Origin: Molanna angustata
Taxonomy: Eukaryota; Arthropoda; Insecta; Trichoptera; Molannidae
Direction of reading: 5' to 3'
Length of the DNA: 64,000 nucleotides
Assembly: GCA_963576475.1 (NCBI GenBank)
Contig: OY754970.1
Span: 37,351,447-37,415,446, forward strand
Made by a program: the position numbers and the translations under genes. A model generated the notes under the pieces. The model ran no database searches. It saw nothing but the letters and a program-made list of their open reading frames with translations, and had not been told where the DNA came from. Positions 21,570 through 33,070 of this stretch are shown one piece after another. Within the stretch, counting starts at the first letter, position 1, and each line of letters begins with the position of its first letter.

Positions 21570-21670
21570 TGCAAGTGACAAGTTTATTTTTTCAAATACC
21601 AATTTCTTTCAACAAACCAGCATTTCTAGCCCAAAAAAGCAATAATTACCTGAGGAATAAAGTTTCAATA
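21570..21670 (-). repeat. SINE family 2 body fragment
   Basis: Matches the body of the SINE at 23145..23353 through AATTTCTTTCAACAAACCAG, TTTCTAGCCCA and AAGCAATAATTACCTGAG. The tRNA-like head is absent. Confidence 0.45.
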
Positions 21671-22800
21671 AAGCTTTCAAAAGGGTACTCATAAGCAATG
21701 TGGACTCCGTATTCAAATTGTTATACAAATATCTTCACTTAACTTTAAACAACGAGCAAGAAAAGAGCCTTCACGAAGGATAGCAAAATATAGTAAGGAA
21801 TAAATAAAAACACCTGGCTTAGTGTACCCTGGCAAAGAAAAAAGTAAAGTAAAATGAACAGAGCAATCTGGCGCCCCTGGAAACGACCAAAAGTCGGCCA
21901 ATCCTTTCAATAGGTACCGTAAAACAGCCGGATACGATAAGTAAGTAAGTAAGCTTTAATCTTTGATTTCTTAACTGAATAAGTTGATATAACACCATAA
22001 TACCGCTCCATAAAAGCCATATACCTACGCAATATAAAAATTGAATTGTTTCAAGTCAAGTAAATTACTCATGGAAAAGTTTTGAAGGTTGAACGACCAA
22101 AATGAAGAGAAAAGCAAACACAAAAATACGTCACCACGGACGGCGACAAATCGACAAAAATGTTTCACTAATGAATTTATAATTGAGCCGACCGACATGA
22201 GTCTCAAATTTTGATTTTTCTGCTCCAGATATCCACAAAACATACATTTATGTCAGGTTCAAGTTAAATATTCCAAAGTCATACAAACTAAATTCCTCCA
22301 TATATCGACACGTGACCAATCAACTTTCGAAGTTCAAATTTTGATATTATGTATTTTTATCAAACACTCGAACCTCACTTTTATGTTTCCTTTGAATATT
22401 CAATCCATTCAAAAAACGTACATTCAATGAAGCAAAAAAATATTACTGTTTTTTCAGTATAAAGTATGTGTCATAACTCAAATTTATTTCTACAGTAATA
22501 AATCTATCATTTAAGAAGGCTTTTGGTTTGCAGAATTCCCTAATGTTATAGAAAAATATGAACTTTCCTCTCTTATAAATTAACGTATTAAACTAGTTTT
22601 TTGTTTTAATTTTTTTCTAGCTATAATATTTCTCTTTTTTATCTGTTTGTCCTTAATTGTATCTTTTATAGTAATGTTTATCTTTTTATTTTCTTTTGTT
22701 AACATCTTTCACTATTTTTTTTGTTGTGATCTTAATTTCTATTGTATCTGTTCATTTTTATATAAATTCCATTTAAGATATTTTTATTTTCTTATAGATT
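21671..22800. other. AT-rich DNA, short frames only
   Basis: The minus-strand frames at 21713..21910 and 22025..22243 have no recognisable motif. (AAGT)n occurs at about 21939..21953. Some of this may be old transposon sequence, but I cannot identify it. Confidence 0.35.
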
Positions 22801-22926
22801 TGTATGCCAATTTTTAATGCAGGATGTAACCAGTTTTATATTAGCTTTTTCTTATTTTATGAACCTATTGATGTATAATAACTTGTTGGCTGTAAGTGGT
22901 CCTTAATAATAAATAAATAAATCTCA
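22800..22926 (+). repeat. LINE 3' end with (AAAT)n tail
   Basis: The plus strand ends GGCTGTAAGTGGTCCTTAAT followed by AATAAATAAATAAAT. That is the arrangement at the 3' end of CR1/jockey-type LINEs. Upstream is T-rich and could be 3' UTR; no ORF remnant is seen. Confidence 0.45.
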
Positions 22927-23144
22927 TATATGTTTCTACAATTTTTTCTTGATCTTCCGAATAAACTTATCATCTTTAAATGAATTTAAACATTTTATTT
23001 TTCATTTTTATCTTAGCCCTGCTGGCCTAGTATGCGATTAGCTGATGTTACTAAAACCTTTTTCGTCTCAATTGAGATATATATTAAGTATAACATATAA
23101 ATACCACATGTGTTTTAAGTATCCGCTGACCCACATAATAATAA

Positions 23145-23353
23145 TGATAATGAACAATTCCTTGCACCCTGCGCAAGTGGCGAGTCTATTGCCGTATGGA
23201 AATTTCTTCCAATTAACCAGTGTTTCCAGCCCAGAGAAGCAATATTTGCGTGAGAAATGAATTTAAATCAATTTCTCCTCAGTTGAGAATCGAACCCAGG
23301 ACGCCTGCACAGAAACCGAACGGCTTACCAACTGTGCCACGGCGGTCGGCCAC
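23145..23353 (-). repeat. tRNA-derived SINE, family 2
   Basis: On the minus strand the head has TGGCACAGTTGGTAAGCCG (A box) and CTGGGTTCGATTCTC (B box). A body follows with TGGGCTGGAAACACTGGTTA and GCGCAGGGTGCAAGGAA, then an (ATT)-like tail. The body recurs at 21570..21670 and 51785..51905. The acceptor stem does not pair, so it is not a functional tRNA. Confidence 0.7.
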
Positions 23354-24002
23354 ATAGTAGGTATATTTTAATATAATTTAGTACTTTCGACGTATTTAAA
23401 ATTAACATAATTAACGAAAGAAATCAAGATCAAGATATTGAATTTCGTTTATAAAAAATGTACCAACATGTTATAATATTTTGGATTTATTAAAAAATAT
23501 AACCTTGATATAAAAACTTTGATAAAACAGAGTATAAATATATGTTTGATTCATAATAAAAAAATAGAACTTGTAATGGGCGAAAATTAATAAAAATAGT
23601 TGTTCAAATGAGTGTAGGTAATATACTTAACTTATTTAGTTCAGCCGATAGTTATCTAACTAGGGTGAGATGTGGGAGCCTAATTTGGAAGGTTTATTTA
23701 GTTATGCGTATTTAATACTTACCCTAATTAACATGCACAGCGATGAGTCTCACTAGTTTTGGTCATATACAAGGACAATACATAGGTACATACCATTAAG
23801 CTGATTACAAAAAGTAAATGAAAAAAAAATGTTTACACCTTTTTGACAGTTTTCTTCGCGTTAAAATGTAGAGCATGTCGTGAAGTTAAGGAAAACCTAA
23901 ATAGATCTAACAACGACGCATGAATAATATGCAACATGTATAGCAGTCATACAAAAATACAAATGTATTCAATTTTATCAAAATATCTAATGAATTACCA
24001 TG
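23354..24002. other. AT-rich DNA, no gene seen
   Basis: No supportable gene or repeat up to the target duplication of the I-clade element. Confidence 0.5.
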
Positions 24003-24012
24003 CATTTCAAAG

Positions 24013-24120
24013 TTTTTTTTTTTTTTTTCTCTTAAGGCTTTTCACCCATAAAAGGATGTTGCAGCCGTTATTAATCAGAAACATTAGTTAACAAAGATTA
24101 AGTCAATAAAAGAAAAAGAA
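24013..24120 (-). other. 3' UTR and poly-A tail of the I-clade element
   Basis: About 92 bp of 3' UTR lie between the ORF2 stop and a 16-A tract. An ATTAATAAC string is present, but I see no clear AATAAA near the tail. Confidence 0.7.
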
Positions 24121-27100
24121 TTAAATAATAGTCAGATTTTTTATAATCGATTTAAATATTAAACCATGAACTTGAGGAGAGTTCAGCCCAAGAAGGTAAA
24201 CTGTGGAAACAGGGTATTGGACATTCTCAAACCTAAAATAAATGTCTAGCGCATCCCTGATTGGACAACCAAACAGAACGTGATCCGGAGTTTCCTCATC
24301 CCATCCACATTCGCAGAACGGGGACTCCACCAATCCGAGACGGAACAGATGGCTATCCAATCGCATATGACCAAAGCGCAGTCTAGAAATATAAACAATG
24401 TGATGCCTAGATAACCTCTTTCGGTGGAACCAAGGACGCGAGGGGATGGAACTCTGCACTTTTTTATAATGGTAACCTTTGGGGCTATTTTGCCATTGCG
24501 AACACCAGTCTTTCACCCTGTCACGTTCTAAAACACTCAGCAGATCACACTCAGGAACAACGAAATTGTTCGGAAGATTACCCTGGAGGGCGGCCTGTTT
24601 GGCCAATGCATCCGCTCTCTCATTACCATAAATGCCGCTATGTGCCGGGATCCATGCGATTACCACGTCTTTATTTTCTTCTTGTAATTCGTATAGCAAT
24701 AGACGAATGTCAATTATAAGTTGATTGCGCGAAAAAATGCAATAAGGGGAGGACAAACATTTTACTAAGGAAAGTGAGTCAGAAAAGATGATAATATTTT
24801 GTTTTGACAGCGATACGCATTCGCGTAAGACCTCCTTTAATGCAAAGCATTCAGCGGTATACACTGAAGCCTCAGATGGTAATTTGAACCCGGCCTCTAT
24901 GTTCAATTTAGGGATTGCAAAAGCAGATCCAACGAATTCGCCAGTAGTTAATTTAGATCCATCCGTGTATATTCTTAGATAAGTCGGCCATTTTTCATTT
25001 ACACAAGAAATAAACTTTTGATTAAAATCATTAAAGCAATGTTTGGGTTTCTTGGTTAAACCAATATTTTGTACGACATTAGGAATCGTTTGTAAGACTT
25101 TAAGAGGCAAATTGAAAACTGAAGAGGGAAAGGGATATTTTGATCCTTTGTATGTGTCATTAATAGAAGAATAAGCTGTACACAGCAGAGGGATGTGTTT
25201 TTTGAGCCAATATCTGTTGGACTGGTAGGACTGATTCAGTTTAACGATATTATCGAAAAGTGGATGTTCAGAATAACTAATGCGTTTGAGAATGAACCTT
25301 TCTGCCAGGTAGAGTCGCCTTATAACCAGCGGCATCTCCGAACATTCCACTTGAAGAGCGTTTATAGGCGTAGACTGCATAGCACCCATTATAAGTCTAA
25401 GACACCTAGACTGAACTCTCTCAAGCCTAGTTTCTAGATGGATTGGAAGAGAATTTAACAAAAAACTTGCATAGTCGAGGTGGGAACGAATCAACGCATT
25501 GTACATGTTTCTCATAGTGGAAGGGTGAGATCCCCATGAAACTCCAGCCACTGCTCGTAGGATGTTTGTATTACGTTCGCATTTAGCTGTTATTTTATCA
25601 ACAAAAGAGTTCCATGCCAACTTCCTATCGAAAACAACTCCCAAAAATTTGGTTTCGTCAACCTGAGGAATGTCAATATCGTTAAGACGTATTAAAACTT
25701 CAGGGTTTCTATGCTTTCTGGAGAAAACCATAATCTTTGATTTTACAGGAGATAATTGGAGAGAGTGAGAAAGCAACCAGGTATTTAATCTAGAAAGGGA
25801 GTCGGACAGAATGTTTACAGCTCGATCAATGTTCCTATGAACAGTGTACAAGGCTATATCGTCTGCATACTGTAATATTTTGCAATCGCTAGGGATAGCA
25901 GACCGTATGTTATATAAGTACGCATTGAATAGAAGGGGAGACAAAACAGAACCCTGCGGAAGACCCCTCCACACAGATCTAACAATTACCCCATCGTCAC
26001 TCTCAATAACTATTCTCCTTTCAATGAACATGTTGAATATCAATCTAGCTAAAGGGTCAGGAATGTTCAACTGAATCAGCTTAATGTAGAGTGTATGAAG
26101 ACATACGTTGTCGTAGGCTGCGTCAATGTCTAAAAAAGCGGCCACGAGGAACTCTTTGTTAGAAAAAGCCAGCTGTATGTCCGTAACAAGAGTACATAGA
26201 CTATCCATACATCCGAGTGACCTTCTAAACCCGAACTGGCTACTTGATAAATGACGACTGTTTTCCAGGAACCATTCTATTCGTATCTTAATAAGGTGTT
26301 CAAGCAATTTTAATATACAAGAAGACAAGGCAATAGGACGGTATGATGACCCCAGGGTCAGATCCCTACCCGGTTTCGGAATTGGGATCACCAACTGGTG
26401 TTTCCATTCCACAGGGACAGAGCTTTTGTGCAAAATTTGGTTGAAAATGTCTAAAAGGAAAAGAAGAAATGGATCCGGAAGTTTCCTCAGCACCGAGTAA
26501 GGGATCTTATCCAGACCTGGGGACGAGTTTTTGGTCTTTATTAACGATATTTTCAGTTCATCTAAGGAAAACGGCCAGACTAAACATGAGCCGGTGTTAA
26601 CTGTTGCAGATTGTCCGTGCAATGTAATTTGAGTTATATTGGGAACATATGAGGGAGCTAAAGACTTAACAAAGTTGGGGAGCCATAATTTGGTATACTG
26701 CAATCTACGAGGAGGAACCATCGAGCCCCTAAAGCGTTTAATCATGTCCCAAACATATGACGGTGGGGAGTTGGGAGACAGTGACGAACAAAATCCAGAC
26801 CAACCATTACGCTTTTTCTGTCTAAGTGCCTTTTTTGTTTTTGCTTGAAGGGCCTTAGCAGACAAAAAATTTTCCATAGACATGTCGTTTTTATATTTGA
26901 GCATGGCTTTTTTACGCTCCTCAACCAGTATATCGCACTCCTCATCCCACCATCCTAGGCCTTCTACCACCCTTCTTTTTCGGTATGGATTCATCTGTTG
27001 CATCTTTTAGAATTTGGAAGAAGTTATTGTAGTTATTTTGGACGGTTGTATTACTATCGAATGAATTCTCTCTTTCATTAACTCTGCTCTCAATTATCTT

Positions 27101-27874
27101 CCTGAATCTAAACCAGTCCGCCTTACGAATGTTATAAAGGTTTCTCTGGTTTTGAGGTAAATATAGGCTAGAGGAACAATTGTACGTGAAAATAATGGGA
27201 AAGTGGTCGCTTGAGAAAGCATCGTGTGTTATCGTCCAATTTACAGAGCTGGCCAAATCTCCTGTACACAAGGACAGGTCCAGAGCGCTTCGGTTCTGAC
27301 CCGTTGGAGTCAGCCTCGTTGCTGATCCATCATTTAGGATGCACAAATTATGTTCATCGATGAATGTCAAAATATGATTTCCTGACCTATCTGATCTAGA
27401 GCAACCCCAAGATGGACTATGAGCATTAAAATCCCCTAGAATAAAATACGATGCAGGGAGGAGTGGCACTACGGAGTTCCAAAAACTGTTGTCAAAACCA
27501 GTGCCCGGAGGTACATACGCTGATATGAATCCTATATTATTAATTATTACAGCCGCCACTTCCAGAAATGGATTAAAAGGCAGATCAATTTGGGTAAAAG
27601 AAAGCGCCGAGTCGACCAACAAAGCCACGCCACCGCCTCTCCCCTCCTGTCTGTCGCCTCTTACACAAAAGTATCCTGGTATATTATAAGAATAATGTGG
27701 TCTAATCCACGTTTCGGCAATAGCAGCGATGTTGATTTTATAGTGGTTTAAAAGATAAACAATATCAGCTCTATTACTCACAGCACTTCGAGCATTCCAC
27801 TGTAGGACTGAAATATTTTTGTTAGTATTAGTATCTGTAATTACTGTGAATTTTTCTATTTGCGATGTCTTCAC
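24121..27874 (-). pseudogene. I-clade LINE ORF2: endonuclease, RT, RNase H, CCHC (one frameshift)
   Basis: ORF2 nicks target DNA and copies the element RNA into it by target-primed reverse transcription. The first open part (27874..26942, 310 residues) is an APE-type endonuclease: VLQWNARS, AETW, LGDFNAHSPSWG and SDHFPI. The second (27003..24121, 960 codons if read from the first ATG) holds the RT with FLDIDAAYD (about 290), GLPQGSVLSPL (about 347) and YADD (379-382). RNase H has catalytic-type D681, E718, D742 and D798. A CCHC follows at about 897-913. The two parts overlap in different frames; homology passes from one to the other near 26950, as if one base were inserted or two lost. All catalytic motifs are otherwise intact, so the copy is young. 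Confidence 0.9.
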
Positions 27875-27952
27875 TTAAAATAATTAAGCTATGAGTAATA
27901 GCAAGAAAAAAAAATGACACCATATTAGAGATACCTAGTCTAATTATGAGAT

Positions 27953-29256
27953 TCAGGTGAAGCAGGAGGAGCTAGAAGAGAAGACATTTTGTGTAAAGAT
28001 AGATTCATCATTAATATTTGATAATAAATAGGTAAAAATCTGGAACATCAGTTTAATGTTATTAGGATTAAGTGGTGATTCAGAAATCGAAGAATCATTA
28101 GAAGAAGAGGATGGAGAAGAAGCATTGATATTAAATTCTGGGGGCACACCACATCCATTCTTGGGATTCAGTGGTTGTCCATTTGAGTAGGACAATAAGG
28201 AGTTGATTGTTTTGTGATCTATGATTTTCTTAATTTGCTTTTTATTAGGAGATGATGCTGAAGTCACCTCACTGAACGATTTTTTGGGGGCTCCAACTTT
28301 TTTAGAAGCTTGAACAAAGGATACGCCCTCTGTAGCCATAACACGTCTAATATCCCTTTGTCTATGCAACTCAGGGCAAATATTGCTTGTAGATATATGG
28401 TCACCTTTACAGTTTACACATATGCTTTTAGTTTCTGTTTTTAAGCAGTCTTTAGATTCGTGGTTTTCACCGCATTTAGCACATCTTGATGAATTGGTAC
28501 ATCTAGTGTGGGTATGTCCGTATTTTGGCATTTATGGCAAATGTATGAAGGCGGAATATACAAATCAACATTTATAGAATTATAAAATAAGTATATGTAA
28601 TCAGGGAGTTTTTGTCCCTCAAATGTGACAAGAATTGTGGATGAAGGAATCCACTCCATTTTTCCGTTGATATTAGTCCTTCTATTCAAACGTCTTAGTC
28701 TAGCAACTTTCCCGCAACCAAGGGGTACTTGAATATTGTTCATAATGTCGTCATCTGTTAGATCCGTTGGTATGCGTCTAATCAATCCACTCTTGTACAG
28801 TTTGTAATTGGGAATATAAGATTTCAAACCCTTAGATGAAAGCATATTCGATTTTATAAAGTTATTTGCATATTTAGCAGTTGCAAATGTAACTATGGTG
28901 CGGCGACCTCCATCCGCCCTCACTCCTCCAGGGACAATCCCCTCCATACCTGATCTAGATAGTAAACCACCCAAAACCATGGGATGAATGGGTTTACCCT
29001 TTTCCGTGTTCTCCACAACGACCATGAAAGGCGGAAGAGCCAAAGGCGAGTACTGGCTCTCACCAACTGAAGCCGAAGATATGCATGCGCTCTCATTGAC
29101 AGCAACTGAAGGTGGACAGTCGCCTTCTTTGACAAATTGATTTGTGTATTCATTTGACCGAATTGTCATTTGTGAAGAAGACTCTGGTTCCATATCCAGT
29201 CTTTTCTTTTTGGCATTAGGGCCACCCTTATCGGGTGGGTCATTCATTGTCGCCAA
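27953..29256 (-). pseudogene. I-clade LINE ORF1, gag-like with three zinc knuckles (one frameshift)
   Basis: ORF1 proteins coat the element RNA. The first open part (29256..28441) starts MATMNDPPDKGGPNAKKKR and contains an RRM-like region with RRIPTDLTDDDI near residue 165. Its homology runs to YICHKCQ. The second (28531..27953) carries the rest: the end of knuckle 1, then CAKCGENHESKDC and CVNCKGDH, and a serine-rich tail. The switch falls in an AAAA run at about 28524..28527, as if one A were missing. The ATG chosen is the first in the long frame, just after the 5' UTR. Confidence 0.85.
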
Positions 29257-29698
29257 TCAACCTAACACGTTGATTGCAATGTATACGGTAAAAAAAAATG
29301 CTGAGCGAATTTAAAATGTTTACTTTCAAAAATGTCACCACTTATCACTTGATATTTATATATATTTCGAAAACAAATTCTTCATTAAACACGATTTTTA
29401 TTCTGTTTGATAGTTATTTGTTTATTAACGACTGTTTTAGATCAAATGTGACGAGAGAAAAATAAGATAACTCACAATAAGTATCTGTCAAACACACAAA
29501 GTGCAATCCCAATAGTGAATTCAGCTTCCACACAAAAATAACGCACAACAAAGATTGTTTTGTACAAAAACTGAAAGTTAATCACTATACCATCACAAAT
29601 ATAGATTGTTATTCACTACAAAAAACCAATTTTTATATTTTATATTGCAGTCAAAATCAAAACACAACTGACATGTTTAATATTTGCCTAGCAACCTC
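29257..29698 (-). promoter_or_regulatory. 5' UTR with presumed internal promoter of the I-clade element
   Basis: About 440 bp of AT-rich sequence lie between the start of ORF1 and the 5' target duplication, with the element starting GAGGTTGCTAGGC on the minus strand. LINEs of this group drive transcription from an internal promoter at the 5' end. I cannot point to a specific core element. Confidence 0.5.
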
Positions 29699-29710
29699 CA
29701 TTTCAAAGTT

Positions 29711-30239
29711 GTAACATAAATAAAAAATTGTAATTTTTTTATTTTTTTTTTAGTTGTAACATAAAGTTATTTTAAAATCGATTTAAAATTCCATTACAGA
29801 TAAGTGAAGTTTAATAAAAGAATATAAATAAATAATGCACGTCACGTCTACTGCCATATTGTATTTTTTGTGTTCACCTTCATGTGCATAATATTGTACA
29901 TATCCAATACACCCCACTGGGTAAAGCCCGGGACGAGGTATATTCAATGCTTCTCTTATGTATACTCTTCTTTTCCCTGACTATATCCCAACTCATTGTT
30001 TATACAGACTGTAACGGTCAGCTCTCCTCATTCTTATAGTCTTGAAATATTAAAATAAGTACATATTTCACAAACGGACGGATTTTATAGGTAATCTGCA
30101 ATTTTCACTTATAGAGAGGATGCGCACTGGTAAACGCAACCACTCCCAGGTGCCAGACTTACCTTTTCATACCTATATTCAATAAGAAAGATAAATAAAT
30201 ATAAAAAATAAATAATATCAAAAAAATCATGTCAACAGG
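29711..30239. other. No gene seen
   Basis: AT-rich DNA with no supportable feature. Confidence 0.4.
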
Positions 30240-30410
30240 ATGGATGCATCTCGAATCCCATCCATAGCGGCAAATGAAATCCCACCAGGGCATCGCCTCC
30301 CCGGAAGACCACCGAAGAGGTAGAGAGATAGCTGGACCTCAGCTTCACAGGAATATCTTTCTCGAAAAAAACAGATCTACGATCTAAAATAAGAAGAAGA
30401 AGAAGATTAT
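30240..30410 (+). pseudogene. LINE ORF2 C-terminal scrap (GRPPKR type), copy 1
   Basis: The plus strand reads GHRLPGRPPKR, then a TAG, then RDSWTSASQE, and continues into ACAGATCTACGATCTA and a (AAG)n tail at about 30392..30404. The same protein pattern and 3' nucleotides recur at 31410..31640, so both derive from one LINE family. Confidence 0.65.
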
Positions 30411-30594
30411 CAAAAAAACATCCATTAAAAAATGATTGATCGAAAACGTCGATACCTTTTGGACTATTAAGTTATGAATTTGCCTCCAATGTCTGCTTCT
30501 CCTGCTGCACTCATGTTCTCAATTTATTCTGACTCATTTATTTCAGTATGTCATTTATCCTGTAACTTTTTTAATCGACATTTGTAACTTATTC

Positions 30595-30825
30595 TTCCAC
30601 CTTGGTCTCATGTGTCATAACCTCATCCGTCATCCTCATCCATCGGCGTCCATGGAAAGTTCATAGGGCTTCAGTAATTGAAAATCCTGTTGCAAACTTA
30701 ACATGGTTACTCCATCGGGTTGGTGAGCGACCATTGAATTTTCTATCCTCTACACTTCCCATGACGACGAGCTTATCGAGGTTGTCAGGATTCTGTCAAT
30801 GGTTAAAAATAATGGGGGTACACTT
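30595..30825 (-). pseudogene. LINE ORF2 C-terminal scrap, minus strand
   Basis: On the minus strand the segment reads DRKFNGRSPTRWSNHVKFATG, trimmed here to its key pattern GR.PTRW..H.K...G, followed by HGRRWMRM and MTHETK. This is the usual end of RTE-like ORF2 proteins. The frame has a stop. Unrelated in detail to the neighbouring scraps. Confidence 0.6.
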
Positions 30826-30829
30826 TAAA

Positions 30830-31400
30830 TTATAGATTGACGATATACGGCATTCTTTTATCTATAGTACATTAAATCTAGACACATTGGTTCTCGAAGC
30901 AGTCCGTGATATTCGTAATATTAACATACACGCGATACCATGTTTGATGAATTGAAAATATAGTTTGATGGCGGATCAATACATTTCAATTGCAATTACT
31001 TACAAAGCAACATGTTCTGACTAATCTTGCAATTCGTGCTTGATCAAGACCAATATTGGCTTCTCACCATCCCTATGCCTACATAATTTTGCTCATTCAA
31101 GGAATTATACTACGACAATATTAAACGCAATGAGAGCATTACTAATCGGCTTATGATTTTACTTGAATTCATAAAGATACGTCCATTTTGTATGCCTAAT
31201 AGCTCGCGTGAAATTTTTGGCATAATAAGATAAGAAAAAATAACAAATCCTCAACGATCTGATTTCACAGATTGTATTGTATTGATAAGTATTTTCTGTA
31301 TTCTTACTAGCATATATACATTTTCCTATATCGGTATACTCTCTGGCATATATTTGTATCAATAACACTGTATCAATAACATTCACCTACTGAATTTCAG
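30830..31400. other. AT-rich DNA, no gene seen
   Basis: No supportable feature. Confidence 0.4.
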
Positions 31401-31404
31401 AAAT

Positions 31405-31645
31405 GAAGGTTCTAGGTGGTATCACAGGGAAGACGCTAAGATACAGAGTACGGAACGAAGAGACGGAGCTGTGAGACCGAAGACATTATACGATGGAGCA
31501 GAGTCAGAAGATTTTGGAGGAACCACCAGAACATCCCTTTCCCAGAAGACCGCCAAAAAGATGGTGGGACACCTGGACGTCGGCCTACCAGAAGTAATTT
31601 TCGGATAAAAACAGATCTACGATCTACACAAAGAAAAAGAAACCA
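31405..31645 (+). pseudogene. LINE ORF2 C-terminal scrap (GRPPKR type), copy 2
   Basis: Plus strand: ITGKTLRYRVRNEETELWDR, then FPRRPPKRWWDTWTSAYQK and a stop, then ACAGATCTACGATCTACACA. It aligns with the copy at 30240..30410 and extends further upstream. No catalytic region remains. Confidence 0.65.
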
Positions 31646-31887
31646 CTCACTGGCACCAATCTTCAATTCCCTCCTTCCTTTCATCATTTCTGCTGTGATC
31701 TGAATCTGGTATATGAAAATCAATTTTTTTTAGTCTTTTCCATTATTTTTTTCACTGTTGTTTTGAAAATTAACCTTTTTTACTGTACAGAACTTACTTA
31801 AGACTAAATGCTTGGGTTAGTAGAAAGAGATATGCCTTTAACTTGTTAATTTTGTCGACGGATAATTCGTGGTGAGACTCCATTATA
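31646..31887. other. No gene seen
   Basis: AT-rich DNA; AGATATGCCTTT at about 31827 recurs just after the long inverted repeat. Confidence 0.4.
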
Positions 31888-32007
31888 CTAGGTATAAATG
31901 AAAACACTAATTAGTTTTAGTTTCACTATTTAATTTTAACAAGTCAGTGCCAGTGTTAAAATTAAATAGTGAAACTAAAACTAATTAGTGTTTTCATTTA
32001 TACCTAG
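31888..32007. repeat. Perfect 53-bp inverted repeat with 14-nt loop
   Basis: Arms 31888..31940 and 31955..32007 are fully complementary. The outer end is CTAGGTATAAATGAAAACAC and the loop AAGTCAGTGCCAGT. AGATATGCCTTT occurs shortly before the left arm (about 31827) and again straddling the right end (about 32006). There is no coding content. It may be a small foldback element or a template-switch product. Transcripts would make a long perfect hairpin. Confidence 0.95.
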
Positions 32008-32019
32008 ATATGCCTTTGA

Positions 32020-32671
32020 CAAAAACTTCACTTGATTTGAATAAATATAATCATTCATATAAACAACGACTTCGATTTGAATATATGTCAAGGTAGCGGC
32101 TCTGTCTACCCCATGAGGGCCATGGCGTGATGGTATATATGTAGTAATATTATCTTTCATGCAATTAGCGTGTACAATAATACGTGTTATACAGATTGCA
32201 AGAGTTTGATGATTTTTCTCATGGTTTTGATTTCGACGGTTGGACCAGACATACCCCCCAAAACTCGATGAAACTTATATGCAATCACTTCTGAAGCATT
32301 CCCTTCTTATTACAAAACGAATCACTAAAATCGGATAATATGGTAAGGAATTACTATCGCTGAAGGAAAATTGAAGAGTTTAATGATTTTCTCATGGATC
32401 CCATGATCAGATCTTGGCCAAATTGAAATGGGACCAATCGGAAGATATATAAAAAAAAACTTTCTTATGAAAAAAACGTAAAAATTTATCGCTGAACATA
32501 TATAAAAAATTCATGTCGAATTAATAATCTCTACATTTTTGGAAGTCGGTTAGAAAAATGACGCTTTTTTTGTCTCGCATGAAATATATTTTTAATCACA
32601 TTGAATCATTAATAAAACAAAATCTAATTTTAAAAAATATATAATACTAATAACTCATTTAATTTCTCAAC
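32020..32671. repeat. Dispersed repeat remnants, including half of the G-tract MITE
   Basis: At 32225..32263 ATGGTTTTGATTTCGACGGT and GGACCAGACATACCCCCCA match one end of the MITE at 58264..58451. Around 32378..32430 TTTAATGATTTTCTCATGGA and CAGATCTTGGCCAAATT recur at about 60875..60930. The latter belong to a separate, unclassified repeat. Confidence 0.5.
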
Positions 32672-32998
32672 CAACTGTCGATTCGTTCATGAGAATTCAA
32701 TTATCTTAATGAATCGACATTATTAAGCCAAGATGCGTGTACGAAGGAACATTTTCCAACTGTCGATTCGTTCATGAGAATTCAATTCTCTTAATGAATC
32801 GACATTATGCAACTGTCGATTCGTTCATGAGAATTCAATTCCCTGAATGAATCGACATTATTAAGCCAAGATGCGTGTACGAAGGAAAATTTTGTATGGC
32901 GTAGTGGACTAATAACACCAACTAGAGGCCTAGCAGCATATACATATGTTCCCTTACATGGATTTACTCAGAATTCGGAGTAGAACATTTTATGTGAG

Positions 32999-33070
<72 letters not shown>

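Larger units (their letters stand above)
24003..29710 (-). mobile_element. Full-length I-clade non-LTR retrotransposon with target-site duplication
   Basis: Read on the minus strand, the element runs from about 29698 (5' end) to a 16-base poly-A at 24028..24013. CATTTCAAAG is present both outside the tail (24003..24012) and outside the 5' end (29699..29708). Two more Ts also match, giving a 10-12 bp target duplication. It contains a 5' UTR of about 440 bp, ORF1, a 78-bp gap, ORF2 and a 108-bp 3' UTR. Endonuclease, RT, RNase H and terminal CCHC in that order indicate the I clade rather than jockey, which usually lacks RNase H. Poly-A instead of the TAA-type tail of the Drosophila I factor is a difference. 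Confidence 0.9.

Noticed and set aside
2977..24000. A multi-exon host gene spanning the left third
   Set aside because: Apart from one weak exon candidate I could not find further exons in consistent phase on the same strand.
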